A stretch of DNA of 64,000 bases from Atopomonas hussainii (GCF_900109735.1 NZ_FOAS01000007.1:62001-126000); one strand, 5' to 3'. Positions 49,851-60,405 are shown, counted from the stretch's first letter. Translations and numbers: made by a program. Notes: generated by a model not told the origin, from the letters alone.

Positions 49851-52800
49851 TCACCCCTCCACACTCCCCCACTGCTTATTCAGCCGCTTATCCGACACCG
49901 GCATCTTAGTGCCCAGCTGCTGGGCAAACAGCGACACGCGGTATTCCTCGAGCATCCAGCGATACAGCTGTAACTCGGGGTCGCGCTTGCCCTCTTGGCT
50001 GTGTTTGGCCAAGCGCGCTTGGTACTGCTCCCAATAACCGGCCAGCTCGCCAGCCCAGACGCGGTCGCGTTGCACTTGGCTGGCGACTTTGTCGAGGCGT
50101 TGTTCGATGGCTTTGAGGTAGCGCGGGTATTCCTTGAGCCAAGTGAGCGGGGTGTGGCGCACAAAGCCTGGGTACACCAGCGCGGCCAGTTGCGCTTTGA
50201 TGTCGTTGAGGGCCACGGCCATGGCGAGGTCGATGCGGCCTTTGAAGCGTTTTTGCAGGGCCTGCCAACGCTTGAGAATGTCCAGCAGCAGCTTGGCCAA
50301 GGCGTCGGCCTCGGCGGGCCAGTTGGCGCGGCCGCGTTCGGCCAGATTGGCGAGGCTGGCGGCATCGCGCGGCAGTTCGGTTAAACCTTCCAGCATGCAG
50401 GCGTCGAGGCTGGCGAGGAGGATGTCTTCGACCAGCGCCTCTAGCCGCCCCATATCGCGATAGAGCAGGCCCAGCTCGGTTTGCCCGGGCAGTTTGCTGC
50501 GCAGGAACTTGGCTTGCTCGGGCAATTGCTGGAGCAGCAAGCGCTGCACCGCGCGGCGGTGTTGGTAGGCGGCTTCGGCTTGGGTGGCGAAGCGTTCTTC
50601 TTTGACGTGCCCGCCGTCATCCACCAGCGCGGGGTAAACGGTCATCGCCAGCCCGGCGACCTTGTGTTGGGTGCTGGCTTTAACGGCAAAGTCGTCACTC
50701 TTGATCGGCGCGGGGCTGGTTTTGTTGCTTGGCAACTCCAACGCAGCTTGGCTGGCCTTGGCAAAGCGCGCGGTCAGCTCGACCAAGTCGCGGCCTTCGC
50801 CGAGGGCTTTGCCGCGCGCATCGACCACTTCGATGTTCATCCGCAGGTGCTCGGGCACGGCGTTTTCGGCTTCTTGCCACGCTTCTTCACTCACCCGCAC
50901 GCCGGTCATGCGTAGCAGTTCGTGGCCGAGGGCTTGCGGCAGCGCGCCTTGGCCGAAGACCAGTTTGGCGAGCGCCGCATCGACAAAGTCCGGCACGGGC
51001 ACAAAATTCTTACGGATGGCTTTGGGCAGGCTGCGCACCAGCGCCACGCATTTGTCTTTCAGCAAGCCCGGCACCAGCCATTGCAGGCGCTCGGCCGGTA
51101 ACTGCGGCAGCAGCGGCGCGGGTACACGCAGGGTAACGCCGTCGCGCGCATGATTCGGCTCAAAGTGGTAGCTGAGCGGCAAGGTCAGCTCGCCGATTTG
51201 CAAGGTGTCGGGGTATTGCGCGGCGGTCACTTCTGCCGCATCGCGGGCCAGCACGTCGGCCTCGGTCATGTGCAGCAGTTGCGGCTGTTTGGCGCGCTCG
51301 CGCTTGTACCAGTTATCGAAGCTGGCGGTTTGGTAGATATCCGCCGGCAGGCGCGCGTCGTAGTAGGCGAACAGGGTTTCTTCGTCGGCAAGAATGTCGC
51401 GGCGGCGCGCTTTGGCCTCCAGCGCATCGAGTTGTTCGAGCAACTGGCGGTTGGCGGTTAAGCACTGCGCGCGGGAGAGAATATCGCCGCGCACTAAGCC
51501 TTCGCGGATAAACAGCTCGCGCGCCACCACCGGGTCGTGCGGGCCGTAGTGACAAGCACGGCGACCGACGATGATCAGGCCGTAGACGCTGATTTGCTCG
51601 TAAGCCACCACTTGGCCGCGCTTCTTTTCCCAGTGCGGTTCGAGGTAGGTCTTTTTCAGCAAATGACCAGCCAACGGCTCGAGCCAATCCGGCTCGATTT
51701 TCGCCACCATGCGCGCGAATAGCTTGCTGGTTTCCACCAGCTCGGCGGCCATCAGCCATTGCGGGCGTTTGCGGCCAAGGCTGGAGCCGGGGTGAATCCA
51801 AAAGCGCCGTTGCCGTGCGCCTAAGTAGTCGCCGTCTTCGGTTTTTTGCCCGATCTGGCTGAGCAAGCCGGCGAGAATCGCCTTGTGTACCGCGGCGTAG
51901 TTTTCCCGCAGCTGCTCGGGCGTTGGCTCGCCGGCCTGCTCGGCTGTTTTGCTCGCTTGCTTGGCGGCAGGTAGTTTTAGCTCACGCAGAATCAGCAGCA
52001 GCTGACGGTGCGCGTCGCGCCATTCGCGCAAACGTAAATAGTTGAGGAAGTTCTTGCGGCACCAGCTGCGCAGCGCATTGCTGCCGAGCTCCTGACGTTG
52101 TTCTTCAAAGCCGCGCCACAGGTTTATCAGCGCGGCGAAGTCGGAATCTGGGTCTTTCCACTGTGCATGGGCTTGGTCGGCGGCCTGTTGGCGCTCGACG
52201 GGGCGCTCGCGCGGGTCTTGCACCGACAGCGCGCTGGCGACAATCAGCACCTCATCAACGCTGCCCTGCTTGACCGCTTCGATCAGCATGCGGCCCAAGC
52301 GCGGATCAATCGGCAAGCGCGCCAGTTGGCGGCCAATCTCGGTCAACTCGCCTTGCTCGGTAACGGCGCGCAGCTCGCCGAGCAAGGTGAAGCCGTCTTT
52401 GATCGCCTTGCCTTCCGGCGGCTCGATAAACGGGAAATCTTCGATGCGCCCCAAGCGCAGGTGCAGCATCTGCAAAATCACCGCGGCGAGGTTGGTGCGC
52501 AGAATCTCCGGATCGGTAAATTCCGGGCGGGCGAGGAAATCCTCCTCGCTGTACAGGCGAATACAGATGCCCGGTTCGACCCGCCCGCAGCGGCCCTTAC
52601 GCTGGTTGGCGCTGGCTTGCGACACCGCCTCAATCGGCAGACGCTGCACTTTGGCCTTGTAGCTGTAGCGGCTAATGCGCGCGGTGCCGGTGTCGATCAC
52701 ATAGCGAATGCCCGGCACGGTGAGCGAGGTTTCCGCCACGTTGGTGGCCAGCACTACCCTACGCCCCGGATGACTCTGGAAGATTTTCTGCTGCTCGGCG

Positions 52801-53801
52801 GCAGACAGCCGTGCATACAAAGGCAGCACTTCGGTGTGGCGCAACTGGGCTTTGCGCAGGTGGTCGGCGGTTTCGCGGATCTCCCGCTCGCCGGGCAAAA
52901 ACACCAGCACATCGCCGGGGCGCTTTTTTTCGCTGCGCTCGAAGGCTTCGATCTCGTCCAGCGCGGCGAGAATGCCTTGTTCGGCGCTTAGGTCGTCTTC
53001 AACGCGGTTGCCGTCTTCGTCTACCTCGGCGGTGAGCGGGCGATACCAGACGTCCACCGGATAGGTGCGGCCTGACACTTCGATAATCGGCGCGTCGTTA
53101 AAGTGCTCGGCAAAGCGCTCTAGATCGATGGTTGCCGAGGTGATGATCAGTTTGAGGTCAGGCCGGCGCGGCAGCAGGGTTTTCAGGTAGCCCAAGAGGA
53201 AGTCGATGTTCAGGCTGCGTTCGTGGGCTTCGTCGATGATCAGCGTGTCGTAACGTTCCAGAAAGCGGTCGCGCTGGGTTTCGGCGAGCAGAATGCCGTC
53301 GGTCATCAGCTTGACCAGCGTGCCGTCATGGCTTTGGTCTTCAAAACGCATCTGAAAACCAACTTGCTCGCCAAGCGGCACGGCGAGTTCTTCCGCCACG
53401 CGGCTGGCCACGCTGCGCGCGGCTAACCGGCGCGGCTGGGTGTGGCCGATTAAACCGTGCACGCCACGGCCTAGCTCTAGGCAAATTTTCGGCAGCTGAG
53501 TGGTTTTGCCCGAGCCGGTTTCGCCGGCGATGACCACCACTTGGTGGGCGCTGATCGCGGCTTTGATTTCGTCACGCTTGGCAGCAATCGGCAGCGCGTC
53601 GTCGTAACGTACCGCTGGCACGCTTGCGCGCCGCGCCGTTACCTTGCCCTCAGACTCAGCAAAACGCGCCTGCCATTGCGCCAGCTTATCCGCCTCGGGC
53701 TGTTTACTCAGCGCCTGTAATTGGCGGCGCAGACGATGGCAGTCGGCCAACATCACGCGGTCGAGATTGGCTTGCAGTTGACGCAGATCGGCTTGACTCA
53801 T
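49851..53801 (-). CDS. hrpA: ATP-dependent RNA helicase HrpA
   Basis: HrpA is a DEAH-box RNA helicase; the E. coli enzyme rescues stalled ribosomes and acts on mRNA. The 1316-residue product has Walker A GETGSGKT (93-100), DEAH at 190-193, SAT (TSAT 221-224), a helicase C-terminal domain with the QRKGRCGR motif, HA2 and OB-fold regions, and the long C-terminal DUF3418 extension that sets HrpA apart from shorter DEAH helicases. Length matches the family. It stands alone; the membrane-protein gene downstream may be partly co-transcribed. Confidence 0.95.
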   Translation of the reverse strand: MSQADLRQLQANLDRVMLADCHRLRRQLQALSKQPEADKLAQWQARFAESEGKVTARRASVPAVRYDDALPIAAKRDEIKAAISAHQVVVIAGETGSGKTTQLPKICLELGRGVHGLIGHTQPRRLAARSVASRVAEELAVPLGEQVGFQMRFEDQSHDGTLVKLMTDGILLAETQRDRFLERYDTLIIDEAHERSLNIDFLLGYLKTLLPRRPDLKLIITSATIDLERFAEHFNDAPIIEVSGRTYPVDVWYRPLTAEVDEDGNRVEDDLSAEQGILAALDEIEAFERSEKKRPGDVLVFLPGEREIRETADHLRKAQLRHTEVLPLYARLSAAEQQKIFQSHPGRRVVLATNVAETSLTVPGIRYVIDTGTARISRYSYKAKVQRLPIEAVSQASANQRKGRCGRVEPGICIRLYSEEDFLARPEFTDPEILRTNLAAVILQMLHLRLGRIEDFPFIEPPEGKAIKDGFTLLGELRAVTEQGELTEIGRQLARLPIDPRLGRMLIEAVKQGSVDEVLIVASALSVQDPRERPVERQQAADQAHAQWKDPDSDFAALINLWRGFEEQRQELGSNALRSWCRKNFLNYLRLREWRDAHRQLLLILRELKLPAAKQASKTAEQAGEPTPEQLRENYAAVHKAILAGLLSQIGQKTEDGDYLGARQRRFWIHPGSSLGRKRPQWLMAAELVETSKLFARMVAKIEPDWLEPLAGHLLKKTYLEPHWEKKRGQVVAYEQISVYGLIIVGRRACHYGPHDPVVARELFIREGLVRGDILSRAQCLTANRQLLEQLDALEAKARRRDILADEETLFAYYDARLPADIYQTASFDNWYKRERAKQPQLLHMTEADVLARDAAEVTAAQYPDTLQIGELTLPLSYHFEPNHARDGVTLRVPAPLLPQLPAERLQWLVPGLLKDKCVALVRSLPKAIRKNFVPVPDFVDAALAKLVFGQGALPQALGHELLRMTGVRVSEEAWQEAENAVPEHLRMNIEVVDARGKALGEGRDLVELTARFAKASQAALELPSNKTSPAPIKSDDFAVKASTQHKVAGLAMTVYPALVDDGGHVKEERFATQAEAAYQHRRAVQRLLLQQLPEQAKFLRSKLPGQTELGLLYRDMGRLEALVEDILLASLDACMLEGLTELPRDAASLANLAERGRANWPAEADALAKLLLDILKRWQALQKRFKGRIDLAMAVALNDIKAQLAALVYPGFVRHTPLTWLKEYPRYLKAIEQRLDKVASQVQRDRVWAGELAGYWEQYQARLAKHSQEGKRDPELQLYRWMLEEYRVSLFAQQLGTKMPVSDKRLNKQWGSVEG

Positions 53802-53889
53802 GACTCGGTACAGACGGGCTAACAGGGGCTGCGATTGTCGCAGAAATTAGCCCTCGGGGCGCGCTGCCGCGCCCTGAGCACTGCGCAGC

Positions 53890-54306
53890 TCAGCCGCGAC
53901 GAAAATACCCGCAGCCTTGGCAGCGCTGGCCATGGCGATAGAAAAACAGCGGAAAGCCCAGCAGCAAAAACACCACAAACGCCGGGCGCTTGCCTTGGGT
54001 ATAGGGCTGCCATTGCTGCCCAGCACAGCGCGGGCAGGCTGGCGGAGTGTGTGGTTCGGCTTCGTCACTGGGCGCCAGCGTGGTGGAAAAGTCCTCTCCC
54101 AGCAGGGCCAAGGCTTGGGCAACGTCCGTAGCCGCTACTTGCAGGCGCACGCCGCCCAAGGCATTGGAATACAACCAGTTCATATTGACCGTGTGCTCGT
54201 CTTGCACATAAGCCGCGATGCCGGCTGCCTCGAGGCTCGCGCGAGCAATGTGCGCCTCATGCGGAAAGGAATAACGCGCGATAGTGCATAACTGCTGAGC
54301 CGACAT
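53890..54306 (-). CDS. DUF2007-type protein with zinc ribbon and membrane segment
   Basis: A 138-residue protein whose N-terminal half (IARYSFPHEAHIARASLEAAGIAAYVQDEH) matches the DUF2007 domain, related to PII-like signal proteins of unknown function. The C-terminal half has CPRC near residue 90 and CQGC near 130, flanking a hydrophobic segment (AFVVFLLLGFPLFFY). The two CxxC pairs could form one zinc ribbon only if the hydrophobic segment is not a membrane crossing. The ATG at 54306 has AGGAGG about ten bases upstream; an earlier in-frame ATG at 54339 is less likely. Confidence 0.74.
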   Translation of the reverse strand: MSAQQLCTIARYSFPHEAHIARASLEAAGIAAYVQDEHTVNMNWLYSNALGGVRLQVAATDVAQALALLGEDFSTTLAPSDEAEPHTPPACPRCAGQQWQPYTQGKRPAFVVFLLLGFPLFFYRHGQRCQGCGYFRRG

Positions 54307-54407
54307 GCTGGGTAACCTCCTGTTAGCGTGGCGCGGCATCCTAGTGGCCGGCGAAGTGCAGGCGCAACAAGCTTTACACAGGCATGTTTTGCGAAGTGTT
54401 ACAAAGC

Positions 54408-56060
54408 TCAGAACTCGCTATGGCGGAAGGTTTCCTCGCCGCCGAGCAAGGTCCAAAGCACCTCTACCTCGCCGATCTGCGCCACCGGCAGCTCGAAGAG
54501 GTTATCCGACAGCACCACTAAATCGGCTTGCTTGCCCACTTCCAGCGAGCCGGTGGTGTGCTCTTGGCGCAAGGTGTAGGCGGCATCCAAGGTATAGGCG
54601 CGAATCGCTGCCTCTAGGTTGGGCAAGCTGCGCTTACCGAGGCTCAGGGCGTTTTGCAGAATGCCTAGTGGCGACAAGGGGTTTACGTCCCAGTCGGAGC
54701 TGAGCGTGACATGCGCACCACTGTCATACAGCGCGCGCATCGGCAGCATCTGGTCCGCGCGCTTGCCGATCAGCGGGTAGTTATCGGCCAAGAACGAAGG
54801 CTGGAAATACTGACTAGGCTGAAAATCGGCAATCACCCCCAGCTTGGCAAAACGCGGAATGTCTTCTGCTTTGACCAGTTCGACGTGGGTCAGGCGATGC
54901 CGCCCTTGGCCGGCACCAGCCACGGCGTCTAAGGCATCGCTCACCGCCTGATCGCCGATAGCGTGGATATGCGCATCGAAGCCCACCTGCGCCAGCTCAC
55001 GCACATAACGCTTAAGGCGCTGCGGGGTGAAGTAATACACACCGCGCGGGTCTACGCCCGGCAGGCTGTCGTCGTAAGGCTCGGCCAGCCGCGCGGTGGT
55101 GTTGTGCACAATGCCATCGACGTAGAACTTGATCTGGCTGACGCTCAGTAGCTCATCGTCTTGAGCAGCGTGATACAGCGCTTTCAGATCGGCCAGTTGT
55201 GCAGCGTCGTCCAGCCCCGGATACGCCCACAGCCCCAGCGTAGTGCGCGCCAACAGCTGGTCTTGCGCAGCTGCTTGCTGCCAAGCTTCAAGATGACCGC
55301 GACGCCAAAACACCCGGGCATCGGCCACCGAGGTAATCCCGTTTTCAGCCAGCGCGGCTTGGCCATCCAGCACCGCTTGGTAGTAAATCGTTTGTAGCGC
55401 TTGCGAGGGCGCCAGAGCTTTATCCATCGCCAAGTCACCCGCGTTATCCAGCACTACGCCGGTGGGCTCGCCGTCGGCATTTTTGAGAATCACCCCGCCC
55501 TGCGGGTCGGACGTATCAGCATGAATGCCGGCCTGCGCTAAAGCGGCGGAGTTCAGCCAGTAGGAGTGCGAGGTTTCTTCCATGATGGCGATCGGCTGCT
55601 CGCGGCTGATCTCATCCAGCACCGCGCGCGGCGACGCCGCCTGCTCCAGCAAGGTATGCAAGCTATGCCCCCAGCCGAGTAACCAACCGTCTGGCTTAGC
55701 GGCTTGGCAGTCTGCCAAGGTTGCTTGCCAGTCCGCTAACTCTGCTTGTGGGTCAAGCTGGCAGTCGCCTTGCGCAGCACTGGAGGCATCCAGCACGTGC
55801 GCGTGGGTGTCCTGAAAGCCCGGCAGCACCAAGCGCCCTTGCAGGTCGATCAGCTCGCTGTCGTCATCGGCGAAGGCCATCACGGTTTGCTCGTCACCCA
55901 CGGCGAGGATCTGCCCATCGCTATCGATGGCGATGGCTTGCGCCCAAGGCTGTTGCGCGTTCACGGTGTACAGCGTGCCGTTGTACAGAATGCGCTCGGC
56001 ACTTTGTGCGCAGACGATGGAACTGGCCGCGGCCAGCAGTAAGCTCAGTGCAATACGCAT
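54408..56060 (-). CDS. Exported YtcJ-like metal-dependent amidohydrolase
   Basis: A 550-residue amidohydrolase-superfamily enzyme with a signal peptide (MRIALSLLLAAASSIVCAQS), the metal motif HAH (His86, His88) in GFQDTHAHVLD, later His residues in DAHIHAIGDQAV and HRLTHVELV, and the terminal Asp motif LSSDWDV. It resembles the YtcJ/amidohydrolase 3 group, whose substrates are mostly unknown; periplasmic hydrolysis of an amide or N-acyl compound is likely. It lies about 100 bp from the exported agmatine-deiminase paralogue on the same strand, so a role in the same nitrogen pathway is possible but unproven. Confidence 0.84.
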   Translation of the reverse strand: MRIALSLLLAAASSIVCAQSAERILYNGTLYTVNAQQPWAQAIAIDSDGQILAVGDEQTVMAFADDDSELIDLQGRLVLPGFQDTHAHVLDASSAAQGDCQLDPQAELADWQATLADCQAAKPDGWLLGWGHSLHTLLEQAASPRAVLDEISREQPIAIMEETSHSYWLNSAALAQAGIHADTSDPQGGVILKNADGEPTGVVLDNAGDLAMDKALAPSQALQTIYYQAVLDGQAALAENGITSVADARVFWRRGHLEAWQQAAAQDQLLARTTLGLWAYPGLDDAAQLADLKALYHAAQDDELLSVSQIKFYVDGIVHNTTARLAEPYDDSLPGVDPRGVYYFTPQRLKRYVRELAQVGFDAHIHAIGDQAVSDALDAVAGAGQGRHRLTHVELVKAEDIPRFAKLGVIADFQPSQYFQPSFLADNYPLIGKRADQMLPMRALYDSGAHVTLSSDWDVNPLSPLGILQNALSLGKRSLPNLEAAIRAYTLDAAYTLRQEHTTGSLEVGKQADLVVLSDNLFELPVAQIGEVEVLWTLLGGEETFRHSEF

Positions 56061-56165
56061 GACAAACTCCTCTATGCGTTTGAGTGCCGCCGTTTAAGGC
56101 GGCAATACCATTGAGTAAAGACGATCAGCGCGGCGACCAGATCGTTAGCCGCACCGAATCAAAAG

Positions 56166-57278
56166 CTATGCGGGGCAATGCAAGGTGACGCAGTGGATAC
56201 CACCACCGCCGGCGGCGATGGCGTCGATATCCAGCTGGACAATCTGCCGCTCCGGGTAAAGCTGCTTTAACAGGTCGCGGCAATAGCCATCGGCTTGGCT
56301 ATCGCCAAATTGCGGGGCAATCACTGCGCCATTAACGGGGTAGTAGTTGATGTAACCGGGGGCGAAATCTGGGTTTTTCTGAGTGAACTGATTGCGCCGC
56401 AGGCGTGTGGGCGGCGGCAAGGTATGCACTTGCAACGCGCGGCCTTGGGCATCGGTGGCGCGCTGCAGAATCTTTAGGTGTTCGCGGGTAACGGCGTAAT
56501 CATAAGAGGCCGGATCGTTATCCAAGTTCGCCACCACCACGCCGGGGCGGGCAAAGCGTGCGTAGAAGTCCACGTGCCCATCGGTAATGTCTTTGCCGCG
56601 AATACCCGGCAGCCAGATGATTTTCTCCAGCCCCAGTAGCGCTTTGAGTTCGGCTTCGATCTCGGCACGGCTCCAACCAGGGTTACGGTTGGCATTCAGC
56701 CAGCAGCTTTCGGTGAGTATCGCAGTGCCTTCGCCATCGACTTCGATACCGCCGCCTTCGCCGGTTAACTCGCTGCGCAAGTAACTGGCGCGCGCGTCGT
56801 AGCTGACATGACTGGTGACATAGGCATCGTTGTAGTGCGCCTGTTTGTTGCCCCAGCCATTGAAGTTGAAATCGACACTGCCTAGCTGGCCACGGCCATC
56901 GCGCACAAAACAACCGCCGGTATCGCGCAGCCAGATGTCATCCAGCGCGCAGGTGACAAAACGCGTGTTGCGTGTGCCGCAGTGGCGCTTAGCCAAGGCC
57001 AATTCATGAGCACGACACAGCACGGTGACCGGCTCGTATTTGGCGATCGCCTTGGCCAAGCGCCCCAGGCAAGCTTGCACGGCAGGTGTCCAGTCAGCCC
57101 ACACACTGCGTTGGGCGCCAAACGCCAAGTAGCTGCCGCTGTGTGGCGCCAGTTCATCGGGCATCCGCCAACCCACCAGCGGCGTAGCGGCACGGCTAGG
57201 CACACTACCCCCAAGGCCCATCAGGCTGACCAGCCCGAGGCCCAAACTCCCCTGCAAAAAACCTCGACGATTGGTCAT
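56166..57278 (-). CDS. Tat-exported agmatine deiminase family protein
   Basis: A 370-residue member of the agmatine deiminase (peptidyl-arginine deiminase-like) family with a twin-arginine signal NRRGFLQGSLGLG at residues 3-15, so it is predicted to act in the periplasm. The guanidine-deiminase motifs are intact: LDDIWLRDTGG, GEGGGIEVDGEG, DGHVDFYARF and the Cys nucleophile in GGGGIHCVT (Cys363). Agmatine or a related guanidino compound would be hydrolysed to a carbamoyl product and ammonia. The cytoplasmic paralogue aguA is about 2 kb away. Folding before export would be expected of a Tat substrate. Confidence 0.84.
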   Translation of the reverse strand: MTNRRGFLQGSLGLGLVSLMGLGGSVPSRAATPLVGWRMPDELAPHSGSYLAFGAQRSVWADWTPAVQACLGRLAKAIAKYEPVTVLCRAHELALAKRHCGTRNTRFVTCALDDIWLRDTGGCFVRDGRGQLGSVDFNFNGWGNKQAHYNDAYVTSHVSYDARASYLRSELTGEGGGIEVDGEGTAILTESCWLNANRNPGWSRAEIEAELKALLGLEKIIWLPGIRGKDITDGHVDFYARFARPGVVVANLDNDPASYDYAVTREHLKILQRATDAQGRALQVHTLPPPTRLRRNQFTQKNPDFAPGYINYYPVNGAVIAPQFGDSQADGYCRDLLKQLYPERQIVQLDIDAIAAGGGGIHCVTLHCPA

Positions 57279-57333
57279 GGCTATTTCCTCGTGGCAAACC
57301 GGCGCTGAGCGCGCGGAGGGTTAAGGCACACGC

Positions 57334-58422
57334 TTAGTCAGCGCGTGCCGTTTTAATGCTGTTCCAGGTGCGTAGGCGTTTGCGCATCACCTTGAGCGGA
57401 ATGTCCTGCCCGGGAATCAGGCGCTGATAGGCCTCGGCACTGGGGTAGATATCCGGGTTGTTGGCCAGTTGCGGGTCGATCAAGGCTTGCGCCTTGCCGT
57501 TGGCGGTGGGGTAGCCGGTGAAGTTAGTGATCTCGGCCATGCGTTCGGGGCGCATGAGGAAGTTGATCAGCGCGTAGGCAGCCTCGGGGTGCGGCGCATC
57601 GTTGGGGATGGCCATAGTGTCCATCCATACCGTGGTGCCCTCTTTGGGCAGGCGGTATTGGAAGTCCGCCGTGCGGCCCGCTTCGACAGCGGCGCGCTGC
57701 GCCTGAATGGCATCGCCGCTGTAGCCCAGCGACACGCATAAGTCGCCATTGACCAGCTCGGTCACTGGCTGCGACTGGAACTTGCGCACATAGGGGCGCA
57801 GCTTGAGCAGCAACTGCTCGGCGGCGCGCAGGTCATCGGCCTGCCCGCTGCGCGGATCGAGGCCTAGGTAGTTGAGCGCCACGGCCAGCACTTCATCGGG
57901 CGAGTCGACGATGGAAATACCGCAGTCGGCCAGCTTGGCGGCGTATTCCGGCTTAAACAGCAAGTCGAGGCTAGCCAGCGGCGGATTGGCGATGCGCTTG
58001 GCCACTTGCTCGGCATTGAAGGTGATACCGATGCTGCCCCAGGTGTAGGGCACGGTCGCCGCTTGCGATTGCGGGTATTGCGCATGCAGTGCGCGCAGCC
58101 CGGCGCTGACATCGGCGTAGTGCTGCAATTGCTCGCGCGCCAACGGCTGTAAGCTGCCGGCACGGGCCAGGCGCTCGGCCACGGTGTCGCCGGGGAAGAT
58201 CAGGTCGTAACCGCTACCGCCGGTCATCAGCTTAGCTTCGAGCACTTCGCTGCTGTCCATCACGTCGTAGATGACGCGGATGCCGGTTTCCTGTTGGAAG
58301 TCGTGCAGAGTATTGGGGGCAAAGTAATCCGCCCAATTGAGTACCCGCACCACCGGTTCGGCCGCCTGTGTGCTGGTAAAACAGGCAAGCAATGCGCCTG
58401 CCACGATGAAGTTGCGTGTCAT
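57334..58422 (-). CDS. Polyamine ABC transporter substrate-binding protein (PotF/SpuD-like)
   Basis: A 362-residue periplasmic binding protein: signal peptide ending TQA, then VVRVLNWADYFAPNTLHDFQQETGIRV and GGSGYDLIFPGDT, the family pattern of PotF/PotD/SpuD that bind putrescine, spermidine or agmatine-like ligands through Trp, Asp and Glu residues. No permease or ATPase gene is adjacent, so it is an orphan binding component or serves a transporter encoded elsewhere. It overlaps aguB by four bases (ATGA), so it is co-translated with the agmatine pathway. Confidence 0.9.
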   Translation of the reverse strand: MTRNFIVAGALLACFTSTQAAEPVVRVLNWADYFAPNTLHDFQQETGIRVIYDVMDSSEVLEAKLMTGGSGYDLIFPGDTVAERLARAGSLQPLAREQLQHYADVSAGLRALHAQYPQSQAATVPYTWGSIGITFNAEQVAKRIANPPLASLDLLFKPEYAAKLADCGISIVDSPDEVLAVALNYLGLDPRSGQADDLRAAEQLLLKLRPYVRKFQSQPVTELVNGDLCVSLGYSGDAIQAQRAAVEAGRTADFQYRLPKEGTTVWMDTMAIPNDAPHPEAAYALINFLMRPERMAEITNFTGYPTANGKAQALIDPQLANNPDIYPSAEAYQRLIPGQDIPLKVMRKRLRTWNSIKTARAD

Positions 58423-59318
58423 GAGTGGTCTCCGCTTAGGTTGAGGCCGCCGTCCAAACCGAGTAACGGCGCATACATCTCGGGGCGACGATCGCGGTAC
58501 ACGCCCCAGCTCAGGCGGTCTTCGCGCATCTTGGCCAAGTCCAAGGTGTGCACCAGCACTGCCTCACCCGTGCGCGGCGCGCTGGCGAGTAATTGGCCGT
58601 GGTGATCGCAGATAAACGACGCGCCGTAGAAGGTCATAGCCAGAACGTTGTCGCTGGGCGCGCGCTCCTCCCCCACACGGTTTGCCGCCAGCCATGGCAC
58701 TAAGTTGGCCGCCGCTTGGCCGCGCTGAGCGATTTGCCAATGCGCGCAGGAGTCGTGCTCGGCATCGCCCGGCTCACTGCCGATGGCGGTGGGAAACAGC
58801 AAAACCTCCGCACCTTGCAGGGCCAAACAACGTGCGGTTTCCGGGAACCACTGATCCCAGCAGATGCCGGCACCCAAGCGTCCTACGGCGCTATCCCATA
58901 CGCGGAAGCCCGTATCGCCGGGGCTGAAATAGTCCTTCTCCTGATAGCCCACGGCATTGGGGATATGGGTTTTGCGGTACACCCCGAGCAGGCGGCCATC
59001 GGCATCGGCCACCGTCAGCGAATTAAAGAAGGCATTGCCGGCGCGCTCGTACCACGACAGCGGCAGCACCACCGACAGCTCCGCAGCCAGCGCGGCAAAG
59101 CGCTTGAGCAACGGGCTATCGACATAGGGCTGCGCTAAGGCTTGATGGCGGTGGTCCTGCTCGATGCAGAAGTACGGTGTGGCAAACAGCTCAGGGAGCA
59201 GAATCAAACGCGCGCCTTGTGCGGCGGCTTCGCGCACTTGCCGTTCAGCGGCGCGCAGGTTGCTCTCGATATCCCAACTGCAGGCGAACTGACAGGTGGC
59301 CACAGTGAGCAAGCTCAT
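58419..59318 (-). CDS. aguB: N-carbamoylputrescine amidase
   Basis: AguB hydrolyses N-carbamoylputrescine to putrescine, ammonia and carbon dioxide. The 299-residue nitrilase-family enzyme has the Glu-Lys-Cys triad as Glu43 (LLPELFATPYF), Lys116 (YRKTHIP) and Cys153 (GICWDQWFPE), the last being the family signature. The open frame extends upstream, but the ATG at 59318 shares one base with the aguA stop (TGATG) and gives the family N-terminus (SLLTVATCQF). It is the second gene of the aguA-aguB-potF-like unit. Confidence 0.95.
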   Translation of the reverse strand: MSLLTVATCQFACSWDIESNLRAAERQVREAAAQGARLILLPELFATPYFCIEQDHRHQALAQPYVDSPLLKRFAALAAELSVVLPLSWYERAGNAFFNSLTVADADGRLLGVYRKTHIPNAVGYQEKDYFSPGDTGFRVWDSAVGRLGAGICWDQWFPETARCLALQGAEVLLFPTAIGSEPGDAEHDSCAHWQIAQRGQAAANLVPWLAANRVGEERAPSDNVLAMTFYGASFICDHHGQLLASAPRTGEAVLVHTLDLAKMREDRLSWGVYRDRRPEMYAPLLGLDGGLNLSGDHS

Positions 59319-60361
59319 CACTGTGCCTCCCACGCCGGTTGCTGCTGGGTGATGCAGTGAATACCGCCACCGCCATGCGCCAGCTGATTGATACGCACCG
59401 GCACCACTTCGCGCTCGGGAAAAGCCTGCTGCAAGGTGCACGCAGCTGCTTGATCGCTCGGCACGCCATAGGCCGGCATGATCACCGCGCCATTACACAG
59501 ATAGAAGTTGGTGTAGGAAGCGCAAAACACCTCGGCGCTGTCATCCACCGCCGCTGTGGCTTCGTACAAGTCGATCAGCTCGAAGGCACGCCCTTGCGCA
59601 TCGAGGGCTAGCTGCAAGGCGCGGCGATTCTCTCGCACTACCTCGGCATACACTGAATCCTGCGCATGGGTGGCATCCACCAACAGCACGCCCGGGCGAG
59701 CAAAGGCGCACACGCCATCCACATGGCCGTCGGTCATATCGCCGGTGACGCCGGCCAAATCGCCGGGCAGCCAAATGGTTTTGCGAATGCCGAGCACCTC
59801 GGCAAACACCGCTTCAATCTCTGCTTTGCTCAAACCCGGATTACGGTTTGGGTTGAGTAATACCGACTCGGTCGTGATCAGCGTGCCTTGGCCATCGACA
59901 TGAATCGCCCCGCCCTCGTTGGCCAACGGCAGGCCCAAACAGGACAGGCCAAGGCCGTCGAGAATGCGCCGCGCCAAGACAGAATCTTGCACGTGCGCCG
60001 ACTTGTTGCCCCAAGCATTGAAGCGCCAGCTAACCCCAGCCAAACCATGCTGCGGGTGAGTAATAAACGTCGGGCCGCTATCGCGGCACCAGCTATCATC
60101 CACGGGTAATTCAATAAGCTCGGCCACACCGCCGCACAGCTGCTCAGCCTGCTGACGCGCTTCTGGCGCAACCACCAGCATGACGGGCTCAAAGCGCGCA
60201 ATGGCTTTCACCACCGCGGCAAAATCCGCCTGCACGGCAGCCAGTGACACGCCCCAGGTGCTCTCCCACAACCCTTGGTTATGCGGCCAAACCATCCACG
60301 TTGCGGTATGCGGTTGCCATTCAGCCGGCATCCGCCAACCCGTCTCTTTACCTATCAACAT
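59318..60361 (-). CDS. aguA: Agmatine deiminase
   Basis: AguA converts agmatine to N-carbamoylputrescine and ammonia in the cytoplasm, the first step from arginine-derived agmatine to putrescine. The 347-residue product has GWRMPAEWQPHTATWMVWPH at the N-terminus, VDDSWCRDSGPTF, NEGGAIHVDG, DGHVDGVCAFA and the nucleophile Cys336 in GGGGIHCIT. It is the first gene of the aguA-aguB-binding-protein run. A perfect palindrome lies 22-44 bases upstream, between it and a divergent LysR-type gene; in P. aeruginosa the aguBA genes are instead controlled by the TetR-type AguR. Confidence 0.95.
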   Translation of the reverse strand: MLIGKETGWRMPAEWQPHTATWMVWPHNQGLWESTWGVSLAAVQADFAAVVKAIARFEPVMLVVAPEARQQAEQLCGGVAELIELPVDDSWCRDSGPTFITHPQHGLAGVSWRFNAWGNKSAHVQDSVLARRILDGLGLSCLGLPLANEGGAIHVDGQGTLITTESVLLNPNRNPGLSKAEIEAVFAEVLGIRKTIWLPGDLAGVTGDMTDGHVDGVCAFARPGVLLVDATHAQDSVYAEVVRENRRALQLALDAQGRAFELIDLYEATAAVDDSAEVFCASYTNFYLCNGAVIMPAYGVPSDQAAACTLQQAFPEREVVPVRINQLAHGGGGIHCITQQQPAWEAQ

Positions 60362-60382
60362 AACTCGCCCTTGATCAGTTTT

Positions 60383-60405
60383 GTTTAACCAGAAATCGGT
60401 TAAAC
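60383..60405. promoter_or_regulatory. Palindromic candidate LysR operator upstream of aguA
   Basis: GTTTAACC (60383-60390) and GGTTAAAC (60398-60405) are a perfect 8 bp inverted repeat with a 7 bp spacer. The inner part fits the T-N11-A pattern of LysR-type regulators. It sits 22 bases from the aguA ATG and about 85 bases from the lysR ATG, so it could overlap the aguA promoter and be bound by the divergent regulator. No convincing -35/-10 pair was found for either gene. Confidence 0.6.
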
